IMG/VR virus record: IMGVR_UViG_3300032456_000006
Coordinates: 1-41,961 of that record
Length of the DNA: 41,961 bases
Source: a virus
Direction: 5' to 3' (one strand)
Shown here: positions 30,130-38,622 of the stretch, piece by piece
Numbering within the stretch: position 1 is the first letter of the stretch
How the letters are laid out: the number at the start of each line of letters is the position of its first letter
Notes under the pieces: generated by a model
Told to the model about the DNA's origin: nothing
The model's input: the letters and a program-made list of their open reading frames with translations, nothing else
The model's database searches: none
Program-made: the position numbers and the translations under genes

Positions 30130-31065
30130 ATGGCTGATTTTACTCCTAACCGTCCAGGTCAGGTCAACGGGGGCGGCGCAGCCGATGCGCTCTTCCTCAA
30201 GGTGTTCTCGGGCGAGGTCATGAAGACCTTCCAAGAAACCAACGTGATGAAACCCCTTCATCGCATCCGCAACATTCAGAACGGTAAGTCGGCGCAGTTC
30301 GTCGCTATCGGTACTGCTGCTGCCCTCTATCACACTCCCGGCGCTGAACTGGGCTCGGGTGCTATCCTTCAGAACGAACGTACCATCCAGATTGACGGTG
30401 TCCTGTTGAGTCGTGTGTTCGTCGCGAACCTCGACGAAGCGATGAGCCACTATGACATTCGTGGTCCGTACGCTGAAGCTCTGGGCCGTGCCCTGGCGAA
30501 GGCCTATGACCAGAAGACCATCCAGACTGCTGTGTTGGCCGCTCGTGCTGCCACCACCGTGACTGGTGGATTCGGTGGTTCGGCGCTGACCAATCCCGCC
30601 TTTGCCAGTGATGGTGAAGCCTTGGCTGATGGTCTGTTCGACGCTGCGCAGGCGATGGATGAAAAAGACGTGCCGACTGAAGGCCGCTTCGTCATCGTCA
30701 AGCCTGCTCAGTACTACGCGCTTGCTCGTAGCACCAAGGTTATCAACAAAGACTGGGATGGCTCGGGTAGCTTTGCCAAGGGTAAAGTCCATAGCATCGC
30801 TGGTATCGAAATCGTCCAGAGCAACAACCTCCCGACCTCGGTCATCTCGAATGATGGTCTCGAAACCAACACCTACGGCGGTACCTTCACCAACACGGTT
30901 GGCATTGTCTTCCAGCGTGAAGCGGTCGGCTCGGTCCACTTGCTGGATCTCGCTATGGAAAAAGAGTATTCGGTTCGTCACCAGGGCACCTTGATGGTCG
31001 CTAAGATGGCTGTCGGTCACGGTATCCTCCGTCCCGAGTGCGCTGTCGAATTGAAGACGGCGTAA
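30130..31065 (+). CDS. Major capsid protein (gp10A-like)
   Basis: 311 aa; T7 gp10A is 345. ADALFLKVFSGEVMKTF, GKSAQFVAIG, IQIDGVLLSRVFVANLDEAM with HYDIR, and the end MAVGHGILRPECAV are standard T7-like capsid blocks (HK97 fold). ATG 30130 is the only start that gives the family N-terminus. A GTG in frame at 30022 would add 36 non-family residues. No Shine-Dalgarno sequence lies before the ATG; the last 26 bases are pyrimidine- then A-rich, and the nearest AGGAA is 50 bases away. For the most abundant protein of the phage this is odd and points to the structured leader. Confidence 0.95.
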   Translation: MADFTPNRPGQVNGGGAADALFLKVFSGEVMKTFQETNVMKPLHRIRNIQNGKSAQFVAIGTAAALYHTPGAELGSGAILQNERTIQIDGVLLSRVFVANLDEAMSHYDIRGPYAEALGRALAKAYDQKTIQTAVLAARAATTVTGGFGGSALTNPAFASDGEALADGLFDAAQAMDEKDVPTEGRFVIVKPAQYYALARSTKVINKDWDGSGSFAKGKVHSIAGIEIVQSNNLPTSVISNDGLETNTYGGTFTNTVGIVFQREAVGSVHLLDLAMEKEYSVRHQGTLMVAKMAVGHGILRPECAVELKTA

Positions 31066-31068
31066 CCC

Positions 31069-31467
31069 ATGTCTGAATTCCAAACTGGTCTTCTGCTTTA
31101 TACGGCGGATGCGGTCCTCGTTGGCGTCAATGGCGCTACCCGGGCCATTCGTATCCATCCTCGTGCTCCCCGTCACGCCAACGTCCACGTCAGCATCGAA
31201 GCTGACCCCGCCACCACCTCAGGTGTTGTCGTCACCATCCAGGGTCGATTGAGCCCCTCGGCTGCATGGGTCACCGTGAAGCGTCATGATGATTCGACGA
31301 ACTCTGTCCAGACCCAGACATCTGGTGCTGTGGTGGATGCGAGTACGGTCATCCAACTGTTCCCTGAGATGCGCGCTGTGATCTCTGGCACCTACGCTGC
31401 GACTGTCGGCAACGACATCCGCGTTTGGCTCCAGATTGACATGGCAGCTACTCGCGCGAATAGCTAA
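31069..31467 (+). CDS. Head-region beta protein, possible decoration protein
   Basis: 132 aa, three bases after the capsid gene. All-beta sequence: ARHANVHVSIEADPAT-like strands, SGVVVTIQGRLSPSAAWVTV, and IRVWLQIDMAA at the end. Such beta-sandwich proteins next to the capsid gene are often capsid decorations. The next protein has a comparable strand pattern (ATVSWQGSNTADFAAVVAL). Function inferred from fold and place. Confidence 0.55.
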   Translation: MSEFQTGLLLYTADAVLVGVNGATRAIRIHPRAPRHANVHVSIEADPATTSGVVVTIQGRLSPSAAWVTVKRHDDSTNSVQTQTSGAVVDASTVIQLFPEMRAVISGTYAATVGNDIRVWLQIDMAATRANS

Positions 31468-31484
31468 CCCCTAAAGGAACACCA

Positions 31485-32570
31485 ATGCGCTATCTTCTTA
31501 GCCTTCTCCTCGGTTGTTTGCTGGCGTTGGTGTCCCCGACCGCCCATGCGGCACAGGTCAACGGTGGTCAGACGTATGGTCCGATCACCGTCGCTGCCAA
31601 CAACGTTGACTTTGCTGTCGTTGATACAATCAACTATGGTACGATCATGGTGGGTGTTACTTCTGTCGGAGGCGGCGCAACCGTCTCTTGGCAGGGGTCC
31701 AACACTGCTGACTTTGCTGCGGTGGTCGCCCTTGTGGGTGTCCCATCAACCGTCCTAGGTACCACTCCGGTAACCTCGACAACGGCTGTGGGAAGCTGGA
31801 TCATTCTCCCCACTACGAGGTACCTCCGAGTTCGCACTACCGCTTACACAAGTGGTAACATCATTGCCTTCGTCTATGCGCTCAACCGTAATGGTTCTGT
31901 GGATGCGATCTTCATTGCTGGTGGCTCCCTCGGGACTAACCAGTCAACGAACGTCTCCCAGATCAATGCTGTTACGCCTCTGATGGGCAATGGTACCACG
32001 GGTACGGGTTCACTGCGTGTTACTCTTGCGAGTGATGGCACAGCGAACTCCAACCCCTTCTTGGTGGTTGGTTCTGCGGCACATTCAGGTGCCAGTACTG
32101 GTAGCCCGGTCCGCCAAGGCGGTCGGGTTCAGACAGCAGTGGATACGACTCTCGTTGCTGGGGATGTCTCGGACACCTTCATAACCACAAACGGTTCGCA
32201 GGTCGTCAAGACGTTCGGCATTCCCGAATTGGACTGGACCTACGCTGCTGCTTCGGGCGGGATCACAAACACTACAACGGCTGTAACCTTTAGGGCTGCT
32301 GCTGCTGCGGGTGTGCGAAACCACGTCACGGGGATATCTCTGATGGCAGACCCTCTGGGTACTGCTACCGAGATTGCCATTCGTGACGGGGCCGGTGGCA
32401 CTGTCCTCTGGCGTTCAAGGATCACCACGACTGGTCTCATAAGTGGCACCCACATTGCCTTCCCAACCCCTCTTCGGGGTACTGCGGCAACGCTTCTAGA
32501 AGTAGTCACCCTGACTGCAAGCGGCACGGGCTCCGTCTTTTTCAACGCTCAAGGCTACCAAGCTCCGTAA
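31485..32570 (+). CDS. Signal-peptide beta-rich protein in the head module
   Basis: 361 aa. AAAGGA lies 8 bases before the ATG. A textbook Sec signal: MRYLLSLLLGCLLALVSPT then AHA-AQ, cleavage after about residue 22. The mature part is Ser/Thr/Gly-rich and beta. Around 50-130 it resembles small phage binding domains (SWQGSNTAD...TTRYLRVRTT). The C-terminus, GISLMADPLGTATEIAIRDG then VLWRSRI, resembles modules in phage virion proteins. A phage head or fibre protein with an export signal is unexpected; it may act in the periplasm or outer surface (for example superinfection exclusion), or the signal may be a membrane anchor. Ends just before a strong terminator. Confidence 0.65.
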   Translation: MRYLLSLLLGCLLALVSPTAHAAQVNGGQTYGPITVAANNVDFAVVDTINYGTIMVGVTSVGGGATVSWQGSNTADFAAVVALVGVPSTVLGTTPVTSTTAVGSWIILPTTRYLRVRTTAYTSGNIIAFVYALNRNGSVDAIFIAGGSLGTNQSTNVSQINAVTPLMGNGTTGTGSLRVTLASDGTANSNPFLVVGSAAHSGASTGSPVRQGGRVQTAVDTTLVAGDVSDTFITTNGSQVVKTFGIPELDWTYAAASGGITNTTTAVTFRAAAAAGVRNHVTGISLMADPLGTATEIAIRDGAGGTVLWRSRITTTGLISGTHIAFPTPLRGTAATLLEVVTLTASGTGSVFFNAQGYQAP

Positions 32571-32596
32571 CTTCGTACCTTCCTCAGTTTCAAACC

Positions 32597-32638
32597 AAAC
32601 CCCAGTTCACCCTAATACGGTGGGCTGGGGTTTTTTTT
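32597..32638 (+). terminator. Strong intrinsic terminator after the capsid block
   Basis: AAACCCCAG (32597-32605) pairs with CTGGGGTTT (32625-32633), with an inner CACC/GGTG stem, and eight T residues (32631-32638). This is the only canonical hairpin plus U-tract terminator I found. Its position after the capsid module matches T-phi of T7. Confidence 0.92.
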
Positions 32639-32667
32639 CATCTTTCATCCCAACACATTGGACCCTT

Positions 32668-33258
32668 ATGGCCCTCAAGACTCCCCAAACGGAGCTAGAA
32701 GCCGTCAATATCATCCTCTCCTCTGTGGGGGAAGACCCTGTTGATACGCTTGGCTCTGATCTCTCAGGTCGTGCAGAAGCTGTTCTCGACGAGGTCTCTC
32801 GCGAGATCCAAGAGAAAGGCTGGCACTTCAATACTGAAGACGACTACCCCTTCTCAATCGATGCCTCTGGCTTCGTCACCCTTCCCAATAACGTCGCTCA
32901 ATTCGACCTCGCAGGCTCCTACACCTATGACGTAGTGATGCGCGGGAGTCGTCTCTACGACCGCTCCAGTCGCTCCTATGTCTTCACCGGCACCTCGCTC
33001 TCGGGTACGGTAATCTGGTTGCTCAACTGGGATGAACTCCCACCGACTGCCAAGCGTTACTTCACCATGATGGCTGCTCACCGTTACCAGAAACGCTGGT
33101 TCGGATCGGACACCCTCACGGCCTTCACGGCTGAGGACCTGAGAGATGCCCGGAAGATATTCATCTCTGCTGAGTCCATGCAAGCGGACTACACCATCTT
33201 CGACAACTACAGCGTCTTCCGTACACTAGATCGGAAGTCAGGGAGTGAGTTCATCTAA
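32668..33258 (+). CDS. Tail tubular protein A (gp11-like)
   Basis: 196 aa, the same length as T7 gp11. ATG chosen from the family start TELEAVNIILSSVGEDPV. Blocks LDEVSREIQEKGWHFNTED, PNNVAQFD and YFTMMAAHRYQKRW are standard. It forms the upper ring of the tail below the portal. The ribosome site is weak (TTGGA). Confidence 0.92.
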   Translation: MALKTPQTELEAVNIILSSVGEDPVDTLGSDLSGRAEAVLDEVSREIQEKGWHFNTEDDYPFSIDASGFVTLPNNVAQFDLAGSYTYDVVMRGSRLYDRSSRSYVFTGTSLSGTVIWLLNWDELPPTAKRYFTMMAAHRYQKRWFGSDTLTAFTAEDLRDARKIFISAESMQADYTIFDNYSVFRTLDRKSGSEFI

Positions 33259-35729
33259 TGGCACTCATCTCCAAGACCATTGCGAACCTCATCAATGGGG
33301 TCTCGCAACAGCCTCCGTCTATCCGCAATCCCACACAGTGTGAGGTCCAGGAGAACTATCTCTCAGACACCACCCACGGGAACTGCCACAGGCCTCACTC
33401 AGAGTTCGTGAAGAAGTTCATGTCCCTTGGGGCTGCTGCTGCGGTCCCGTACTTCCACACCATCAATCGGGGTGTGGGTTCCCAGTATAAGGTGATGATC
33501 ACCAATGGGGACCTGAAGGTCTTTGATCTCCTTACGGGAGTTGAGAAGACGGTATCGTTCCCAGACGGGAAGACGTACCTTGTAGCTTCAGATCCCAAGG
33601 CTGACTTCCAGTGTTTGACGGTGGGGTCTAAGACCTACGTGCTGAACCGGACTAAAGTAGTTACTGAAGCGTACCTCGCCTCCCTCTATGATTATGACTA
33701 TAGGGACAACTTCCTGGTCTTTGTGAAACAGGGGGACTACTCCACTGATTATACGGTGACTGTTAGTCTCACAAACATCCCCACGGGGATTGTCACAGGG
33801 CCAACGGCTGTCACCAAGACAACCAGTCCGACCGTCGCTAATGACATCAAGACAACCCAGATTGCCACAGACCTAAAGACAGGCTTGGATTCTGCCTTCA
33901 CAGCCAAACTTGTGACTACACGAGTGAACTCCACTCTGTGGTGTAGTGGTATCGTCGCGCTGCCTGTTTCAAACTTTGCTATCACTGGTGTGGCCTTAGA
34001 GGACTCTAAGGGCAACAACAACACCCGGTTGATCCGCACACAGATGCAGAAGTTCGCGGACCTCCCAACTGTGGCTCCAGCCTACTGGTCAGTCCAAATC
34101 GTGGGGGACAAGGCGAGTGGCTACGATGACTACCATGTGAGGTTCTTCCCTGATGACCCGAACTCCACCTTTGGTAATGGCTCTTGGCAAGAGACCTGGA
34201 AACACGGGACACACTTTCAACCCACTCCAGTCTCAATGCCCCTGGTCCTCGTTGATAACGGGGATGGAACCTTCACTTGCCAAGAGAGCACCTGGGAAGC
34301 TCGGGAAGCTGGTGACACCCTCACCAACCCTTCACCCCCCTTCATCGGCAAGAAGCTCCAGTCGATGTTCACCTTCGGCAATCGCCTAGGGTTCCTCTTC
34401 GACGGCGAAGTGGCCCTCAGTGAAGTTGGTGTCTTCACTAACTTCTATCTGACCACCGTCATCACCTTCTTGGACTCGGACCCCATCTTCATCAAGTCCC
34501 TCAGTGGCTTCGATAAGTGGCTCTACGCAGTCCCCTTGGCTGAGAAGATTGTGCTCTTCGCTGAGAAGGGCCAAGCCATCATCTCTGGTGATGGTCTCCT
34601 CACCCCCAAGACGGCCTCCCTCAAAGGTGCCACCCAGTACCCCGTGGCCCCCACCTGTCCCCCAGAACTCATTGGGGACAACATCTACTTCACGGCCAAC
34701 AATGGCCCGAACTCAAAGGTCTACGAGTATTACGTCCAAGGGGACGTTGAGTCCTTCAAGGCCGCTGACATCACCTCGCATGTCCCTCGGTACCTCCCAA
34801 GCGGCCTCATCCGCCTCGTGGGTGATGATGCCTCTCGGATCGTAGTGGCCCTTGGGTCCTCTGCTGCCCTGACGGCTGTCAACTCGGACTGGTCCCACCT
34901 CTACATCTACAAGTACTTCTGGTACGGTGATCAGAAGGTTCAGTCCTCGTGGTCCCGCTGGTCCTTCCCGGACCTAGTCAATGTCGTCGATGCCTCCTTG
35001 CTGGATGGCGTCCTCTACCTGTGCTCAATCAAGAGCAGCATCGGGGATGTGGTCTATCACAAGATCAACCTCGACGTGTCCCAGGTCGACACAGCCCCCT
35101 CAGTCACCAAGACCCACCTCGACTTCCGCATGGACAGTGCAAGCCTCAGTCCCTCTGAAGCCCTCGGTGTCGTCACGGTCACTCTTCCCTTTATTGTGGA
35201 TGCAGCCTCCCAGAGTGCCTGGAGGGTCTACAAGAAGGAGCAGCAAGCGGCGTCCCCTCGGGTCTCCTGGGGTGTCCAGGTGCCCATCATAGCGTGGCTC
35301 AGTACCACGCAGTTCACCTTCGCTGGTACAGCAGCCACCCCCTACTGGGTTGGGACTACCTACGCCTCCGTCTACACTCCCTCAGAGATTCATCTGAAGG
35401 AGGACCAGAACGGTCAGCAGGTCCCCACCTCTGGTGGCAAGCTCACGCTCAAGAAGATCTCGTTCCTCTACAATGAGTCCTTCTACCTCAGGGTCGAAGT
35501 GACCCCAGATGCCTCAAGGGCCACCAAGGTCTACCCAGTCACCCCGTACGTCATTGGGGACCCTACCCCTGTGGGTACAGTCAAGGCTCGGACCGGTCAA
35601 AAGACCGTCCCAGTGAACGCTGAGAACACCAGGGTGTCCATCTCGGTTGTCAATGACTCTGTAGTCCCTCACCGGCTTCAGTCGGCTGAGTGGACAGGCC
35701 AGTACACGATCCACTCCAGACGGGTCTAG
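33258..35729 (+). CDS. Tail tubular protein B (gp12-like)
   Basis: 823 aa; T7 gp12 is 794. TAATG overlap with the gene before. NLINGVSQQPPSIRNPTQCE is the hallmark start. GNRLGFLFDGEVALSEVG, FLDSDPIF and PLAEKIVLFAEKGQ follow the family order. It forms the hexameric nozzle of the tail. The 112 bases after it hold no gene; a CGATCG palindrome lies there (GACGATCGTC, 35782-35791). Confidence 0.93.
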   Translation: MALISKTIANLINGVSQQPPSIRNPTQCEVQENYLSDTTHGNCHRPHSEFVKKFMSLGAAAAVPYFHTINRGVGSQYKVMITNGDLKVFDLLTGVEKTVSFPDGKTYLVASDPKADFQCLTVGSKTYVLNRTKVVTEAYLASLYDYDYRDNFLVFVKQGDYSTDYTVTVSLTNIPTGIVTGPTAVTKTTSPTVANDIKTTQIATDLKTGLDSAFTAKLVTTRVNSTLWCSGIVALPVSNFAITGVALEDSKGNNNTRLIRTQMQKFADLPTVAPAYWSVQIVGDKASGYDDYHVRFFPDDPNSTFGNGSWQETWKHGTHFQPTPVSMPLVLVDNGDGTFTCQESTWEAREAGDTLTNPSPPFIGKKLQSMFTFGNRLGFLFDGEVALSEVGVFTNFYLTTVITFLDSDPIFIKSLSGFDKWLYAVPLAEKIVLFAEKGQAIISGDGLLTPKTASLKGATQYPVAPTCPPELIGDNIYFTANNGPNSKVYEYYVQGDVESFKAADITSHVPRYLPSGLIRLVGDDASRIVVALGSSAALTAVNSDWSHLYIYKYFWYGDQKVQSSWSRWSFPDLVNVVDASLLDGVLYLCSIKSSIGDVVYHKINLDVSQVDTAPSVTKTHLDFRMDSASLSPSEALGVVTVTLPFIVDAASQSAWRVYKKEQQAASPRVSWGVQVPIIAWLSTTQFTFAGTAATPYWVGTTYASVYTPSEIHLKEDQNGQQVPTSGGKLTLKKISFLYNESFYLRVEVTPDASRATKVYPVTPYVIGDPTPVGTVKARTGQKTVPVNAENTRVSISVVNDSVVPHRLQSAEWTGQYTIHSRRV

Positions 35730-35841
35730 GACGGCAAATAAGCCACGATCTTCCTCAGGGGTCCCTACCCTACCCCTTGAAGACGATCGTCGATTCTAGC
35801 CGTACCTGAGCCTCACTACAACGCCCCTCCAAAGGACTCCC

Positions 35842-36336
35842 ATGACCCACGCCCGTCCTACACAGCCTGAGGACATCTTAGACCTCGCTCCCCGCCTTCG
35901 GGCGGCTGACGTGGCTGAGGTGGGGGCTATGAACCAGACCCCCCTTCAGGCCCTCCAAGATGGCTTCAGCCTCTCTGATGAGTGCTGGACCATCTGGCAT
36001 GACGGGGTGATCCTTGGGATGTTCGGGGTAGCCCCCTTGGAACCTGGAGTGGGGGCTGTGTGGCTCCTAGCCTCCGATGGCCTCCCAAAGGTCCGCTGGG
36101 AGTTCCTCAAGAAGACCCGCCCCTGGGTTGCTCATTTTCTCTCCAAGTACCCCACCCTGACCAACTTAGTTGACTCACGGAACACGTGCCACATCAAGTG
36201 GATCAAGTGGGCTGGCTTCACCATCACCAACGAAGTGAAAGACGTCGGACCTCATAAGGTCACGTTCCTTCAGTTCATCAAGAATCGAGATGCTTCATGT
36301 GCTATGCAGCCGCTATTCCCATTGTCACACTGCTGA
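35842..36336 (+). CDS. Internal virion protein A (gp13-like, GNAT-related)
   Basis: 164 aa; T7 gp13 is 138. AAAGGA before the ATG. EDILDLAPRLRAADVAEV, then SLSDECWTIWHDG and VDSRNTCHIKWIKWAGFTI, match T7 gp13 (REVEAATGKPL; VDARNTAQVKWLRWLGFTV). The fold is that of acetyltransferases, but the phage protein works in virion assembly. Its last 40 bases overlap the next gene. Confidence 0.88.
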   Translation: MTHARPTQPEDILDLAPRLRAADVAEVGAMNQTPLQALQDGFSLSDECWTIWHDGVILGMFGVAPLEPGVGAVWLLASDGLPKVRWEFLKKTRPWVAHFLSKYPTLTNLVDSRNTCHIKWIKWAGFTITNEVKDVGPHKVTFLQFIKNRDASCAMQPLFPLSHC

Positions 36337-36845
36337 TCTCAGCGGCTGCTACTGCATACACGGTTGATCAATCGAACCAAGGTGTGAAGGCAGATAACAA
36401 GGCCCGTGAGGTTGCCTCTGAGAGTGCAGCCCAGTCGGGGCGTAACCAGTTCTCAGAGATCAACCAACGAGTCCAGCAAGAACAGGAAGCTGTTGTGCAG
36501 GCTAAGATGGAGAATGCCAAGCGGGCTGCTGAAGCTCGCTCCACTGCCCGGACCTCTTCGGGTCAGGCGGGGGTGGCAGGTCTCTCGGTAGACAGCCTTC
36601 TGGCTGACTTCTACCGTCAAGAAGCAGGCTACCGCGCAGTCACTGATGCTAACCTTGAGTACACCATCGACCAGTCCCAGCGTCAAGCTGAGGGTGTGCG
36701 GTCGGGTACCCAGTCACGGATCAATGAGCTTCGTCCAGATCCCCTTCCGGGGTACCTGGGTGCAGGCATGCGGATTGCAGGCCAGAGCGTTCAAGCCTAT
36801 GACCAGTATCAGACCTATACCAATCCTAAATGGAAGGGAGCGTAA
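36297..36845 (+). CDS. Internal virion protein B (gp14-like)
   Basis: 182 aa; T7 gp14 is 196. MCYAAAIPIVTLLISAAATA gives the Met-Cys start and hydrophobic N-terminus usual for gp14, then long Gln/Ala helices (QQEQEAVVQAKMENAKRAAE), and SGQAGVAGLSVDSLLADFYR, a family block. In T7 it is ejected with gp15 and gp16 and forms the channel part in the outer membrane. Confidence 0.88.
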   Translation: MCYAAAIPIVTLLISAAATAYTVDQSNQGVKADNKAREVASESAAQSGRNQFSEINQRVQQEQEAVVQAKMENAKRAAEARSTARTSSGQAGVAGLSVDSLLADFYRQEAGYRAVTDANLEYTIDQSQRQAEGVRSGTQSRINELRPDPLPGYLGAGMRIAGQSVQAYDQYQTYTNPKWKGA

Positions 36846-36848
36846 CTC

Positions 36849-38609
36849 GTGGCGAAAGATCGGGTTCAAGTCCCAGACCTCTACAAGGACCGTGGATACC
36901 TCCCATCCATTAGCCCCACTGCGTCCCCCGTGGACACCTTCATCCGCCCTTCGCAACCAAAGGGAGACCGTCGTCTCCTTGAGCTTGCAGGGGCTTGGTC
37001 AGAGGTGCAACCCGGGCTTACCCAGTTCGCCAATGAACGGGTAGCAGTCAACAACGAAGGGCTCACTGAGGAAGGCCGTAAGGCTGCCCTCGCCAACAAG
37101 GCCCAGTTCAAAGAAGCTGTTCAGTCAGGACAGATTCCAGCGGGTGCCTCCCCGTGGTTCAAGGTGGGCTATGAGCGTCAGAAGGCGACTCGTACAGCCC
37201 TTGAGTATGATCAGGCAATGAAGGCTGCTTACAGCGGGACGAACCTCTCTGACAATGATGACCCTAAGGCCATCTCAACCTTCATGGCTGACTTCACCAC
37301 CAAGTGGATGGAGGCCAACCCTGACGCCAAAAGCAACCCAGAGTTCGGTAGTATCTTCTCAGTGATGGGGGCGAAGTCTCAGGATGCTCTCCAAACCATT
37401 CATGCTGTTGAGCGCACCAAGAGGATTGAAGAAGGCCTCATCGACGACACGGGCTTCATGCTCCGTGCCACTCTTGACAATAGCGTTGACCTCCTCGGCA
37501 ATCGGAATCCGACTCTTGGGGCGGACCTTGCCCAACTGGTAGATGACCAAGTCGCCGTAGGCCTCTCAGGTCCCATGGCCAACAAGTTGGTGGCTGATGA
37601 AGTAATCCGCAAGGCCGTTGAGGAAGGTGACATCACCCTCCTTGATGTACTTGATGATGTCCCCTCGGGCTCAGGCACGGTGGGGAAGGTTGGTTATGTT
37701 CGGGATGCTGTCTCGCAAGCGCGGGACCAGATTGCTTCCGAGTCCAACCGCAGGGACAGGAGAGCTAACGCCAAGGCTGAAGAGAACCACAAGGCTGCCA
37801 TCCAGGGCCTCCAGTCCTCAGCCCTCGCTAAGATCTTCCAGGACCCCTTTGCTGACATAGATCAAGAAACGGACCAACTCACTCTCATTGACCCCGATAA
37901 GGCGATGGAGGTTGTGTCATGGCGGACATCCCTGTTCAGTTCTCTGAATGCTCAGAAAAAGAACAGGGAAGACGACATGGTCAAGACTGACCTCGTCATC
38001 AGAGCTACTCGCAATGACCTCACTGAAACGGAAGTCATGGGTGCTCTTGCTCGTGGAGAGATCGATGCTGCTGACGCTAAGAGTCTCATCACCGACATCA
38101 TGCCCCGGACTAAGGCAGCCAAGGGTATCCTTGGGAACCCCTTTGTTCTCCGGTCATCCAGTGGTCTCAAAAGGATCATTGAGGGCGATGAAGAAAGTGG
38201 CGAGTTCAGAAACGTGCGCATAGCCCTCGCTGAACAAGCTGAAGAGATGTTCCTGATGGGGATGATGTCCTTCTCTGAGAAGAACCCTCAGGCTACAGAC
38301 AAAGAGTTTATCCAAGAATCCTCTGAACTCCGTCAGGCAATCCTCGACATCCCTGAGTTCAACCCAGGTGGCACAGTCCTCCCGAACGTCGCTAAGACCC
38401 TCAAGGAAGATGCCCCAGTGAAGATTGATGCTTCGGTCCCTAAGCGGGTCCGTATCTTCAAGGACGCCTCTGAACTCAAAGCCGCTATGGCTGAGTTCGC
38501 TAAGACCGGTGGTAAGTCAGGCCGACTCAAAGACCTCGCCGCCTCCTACAAGACTACACCAACTGCTCTCTTTGACGATCAGTTCCTCCTCCTCTCCACC
38601 CCCGAATAA
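36849..38609 (+). CDS. Internal virion protein C (gp15-like)
   Basis: 586 aa; T7 gp15 is 747, so about 160 residues shorter. GTG start with AAGGGAG about 9 bases upstream. RVQVPDLYKDRGYLPSISP opens it; GNRNPTLGADLAQLVDDQV and a series of acidic helices follow. Placed between gp14- and gp16-like genes, as in T7. Core protein, ejected to build the periplasmic tube and DNA motor with the gp16-like protein. Confidence 0.8.
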   Translation: MAKDRVQVPDLYKDRGYLPSISPTASPVDTFIRPSQPKGDRRLLELAGAWSEVQPGLTQFANERVAVNNEGLTEEGRKAALANKAQFKEAVQSGQIPAGASPWFKVGYERQKATRTALEYDQAMKAAYSGTNLSDNDDPKAISTFMADFTTKWMEANPDAKSNPEFGSIFSVMGAKSQDALQTIHAVERTKRIEEGLIDDTGFMLRATLDNSVDLLGNRNPTLGADLAQLVDDQVAVGLSGPMANKLVADEVIRKAVEEGDITLLDVLDDVPSGSGTVGKVGYVRDAVSQARDQIASESNRRDRRANAKAEENHKAAIQGLQSSALAKIFQDPFADIDQETDQLTLIDPDKAMEVVSWRTSLFSSLNAQKKNREDDMVKTDLVIRATRNDLTETEVMGALARGEIDAADAKSLITDIMPRTKAAKGILGNPFVLRSSSGLKRIIEGDEESGEFRNVRIALAEQAEEMFLMGMMSFSEKNPQATDKEFIQESSELRQAILDIPEFNPGGTVLPNVAKTLKEDAPVKIDASVPKRVRIFKDASELKAAMAEFAKTGGKSGRLKDLAASYKTTPTALFDDQFLLLSTPE

Positions 38610-38622
38610 CCCAAGGTAACTA

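Noticed and set aside
30127-31188. A 353-codon antisense frame over the capsid gene
   Set aside because: Shadow of the biased codon use of a highly expressed capsid gene; no promoter, ribosome site or family motif.
32611-32622. TAATACGGTGGG resembling the start of a T7 promoter
   Set aside because: It is the loop and inner stem of the intrinsic terminator and lacks the rest of the promoter.
33694-33714. GACTATAGGGACAAC resembling a T7-type start site
   Set aside because: Inside the tail tube B gene, encoding a normal protein segment; no other promoter positions match.
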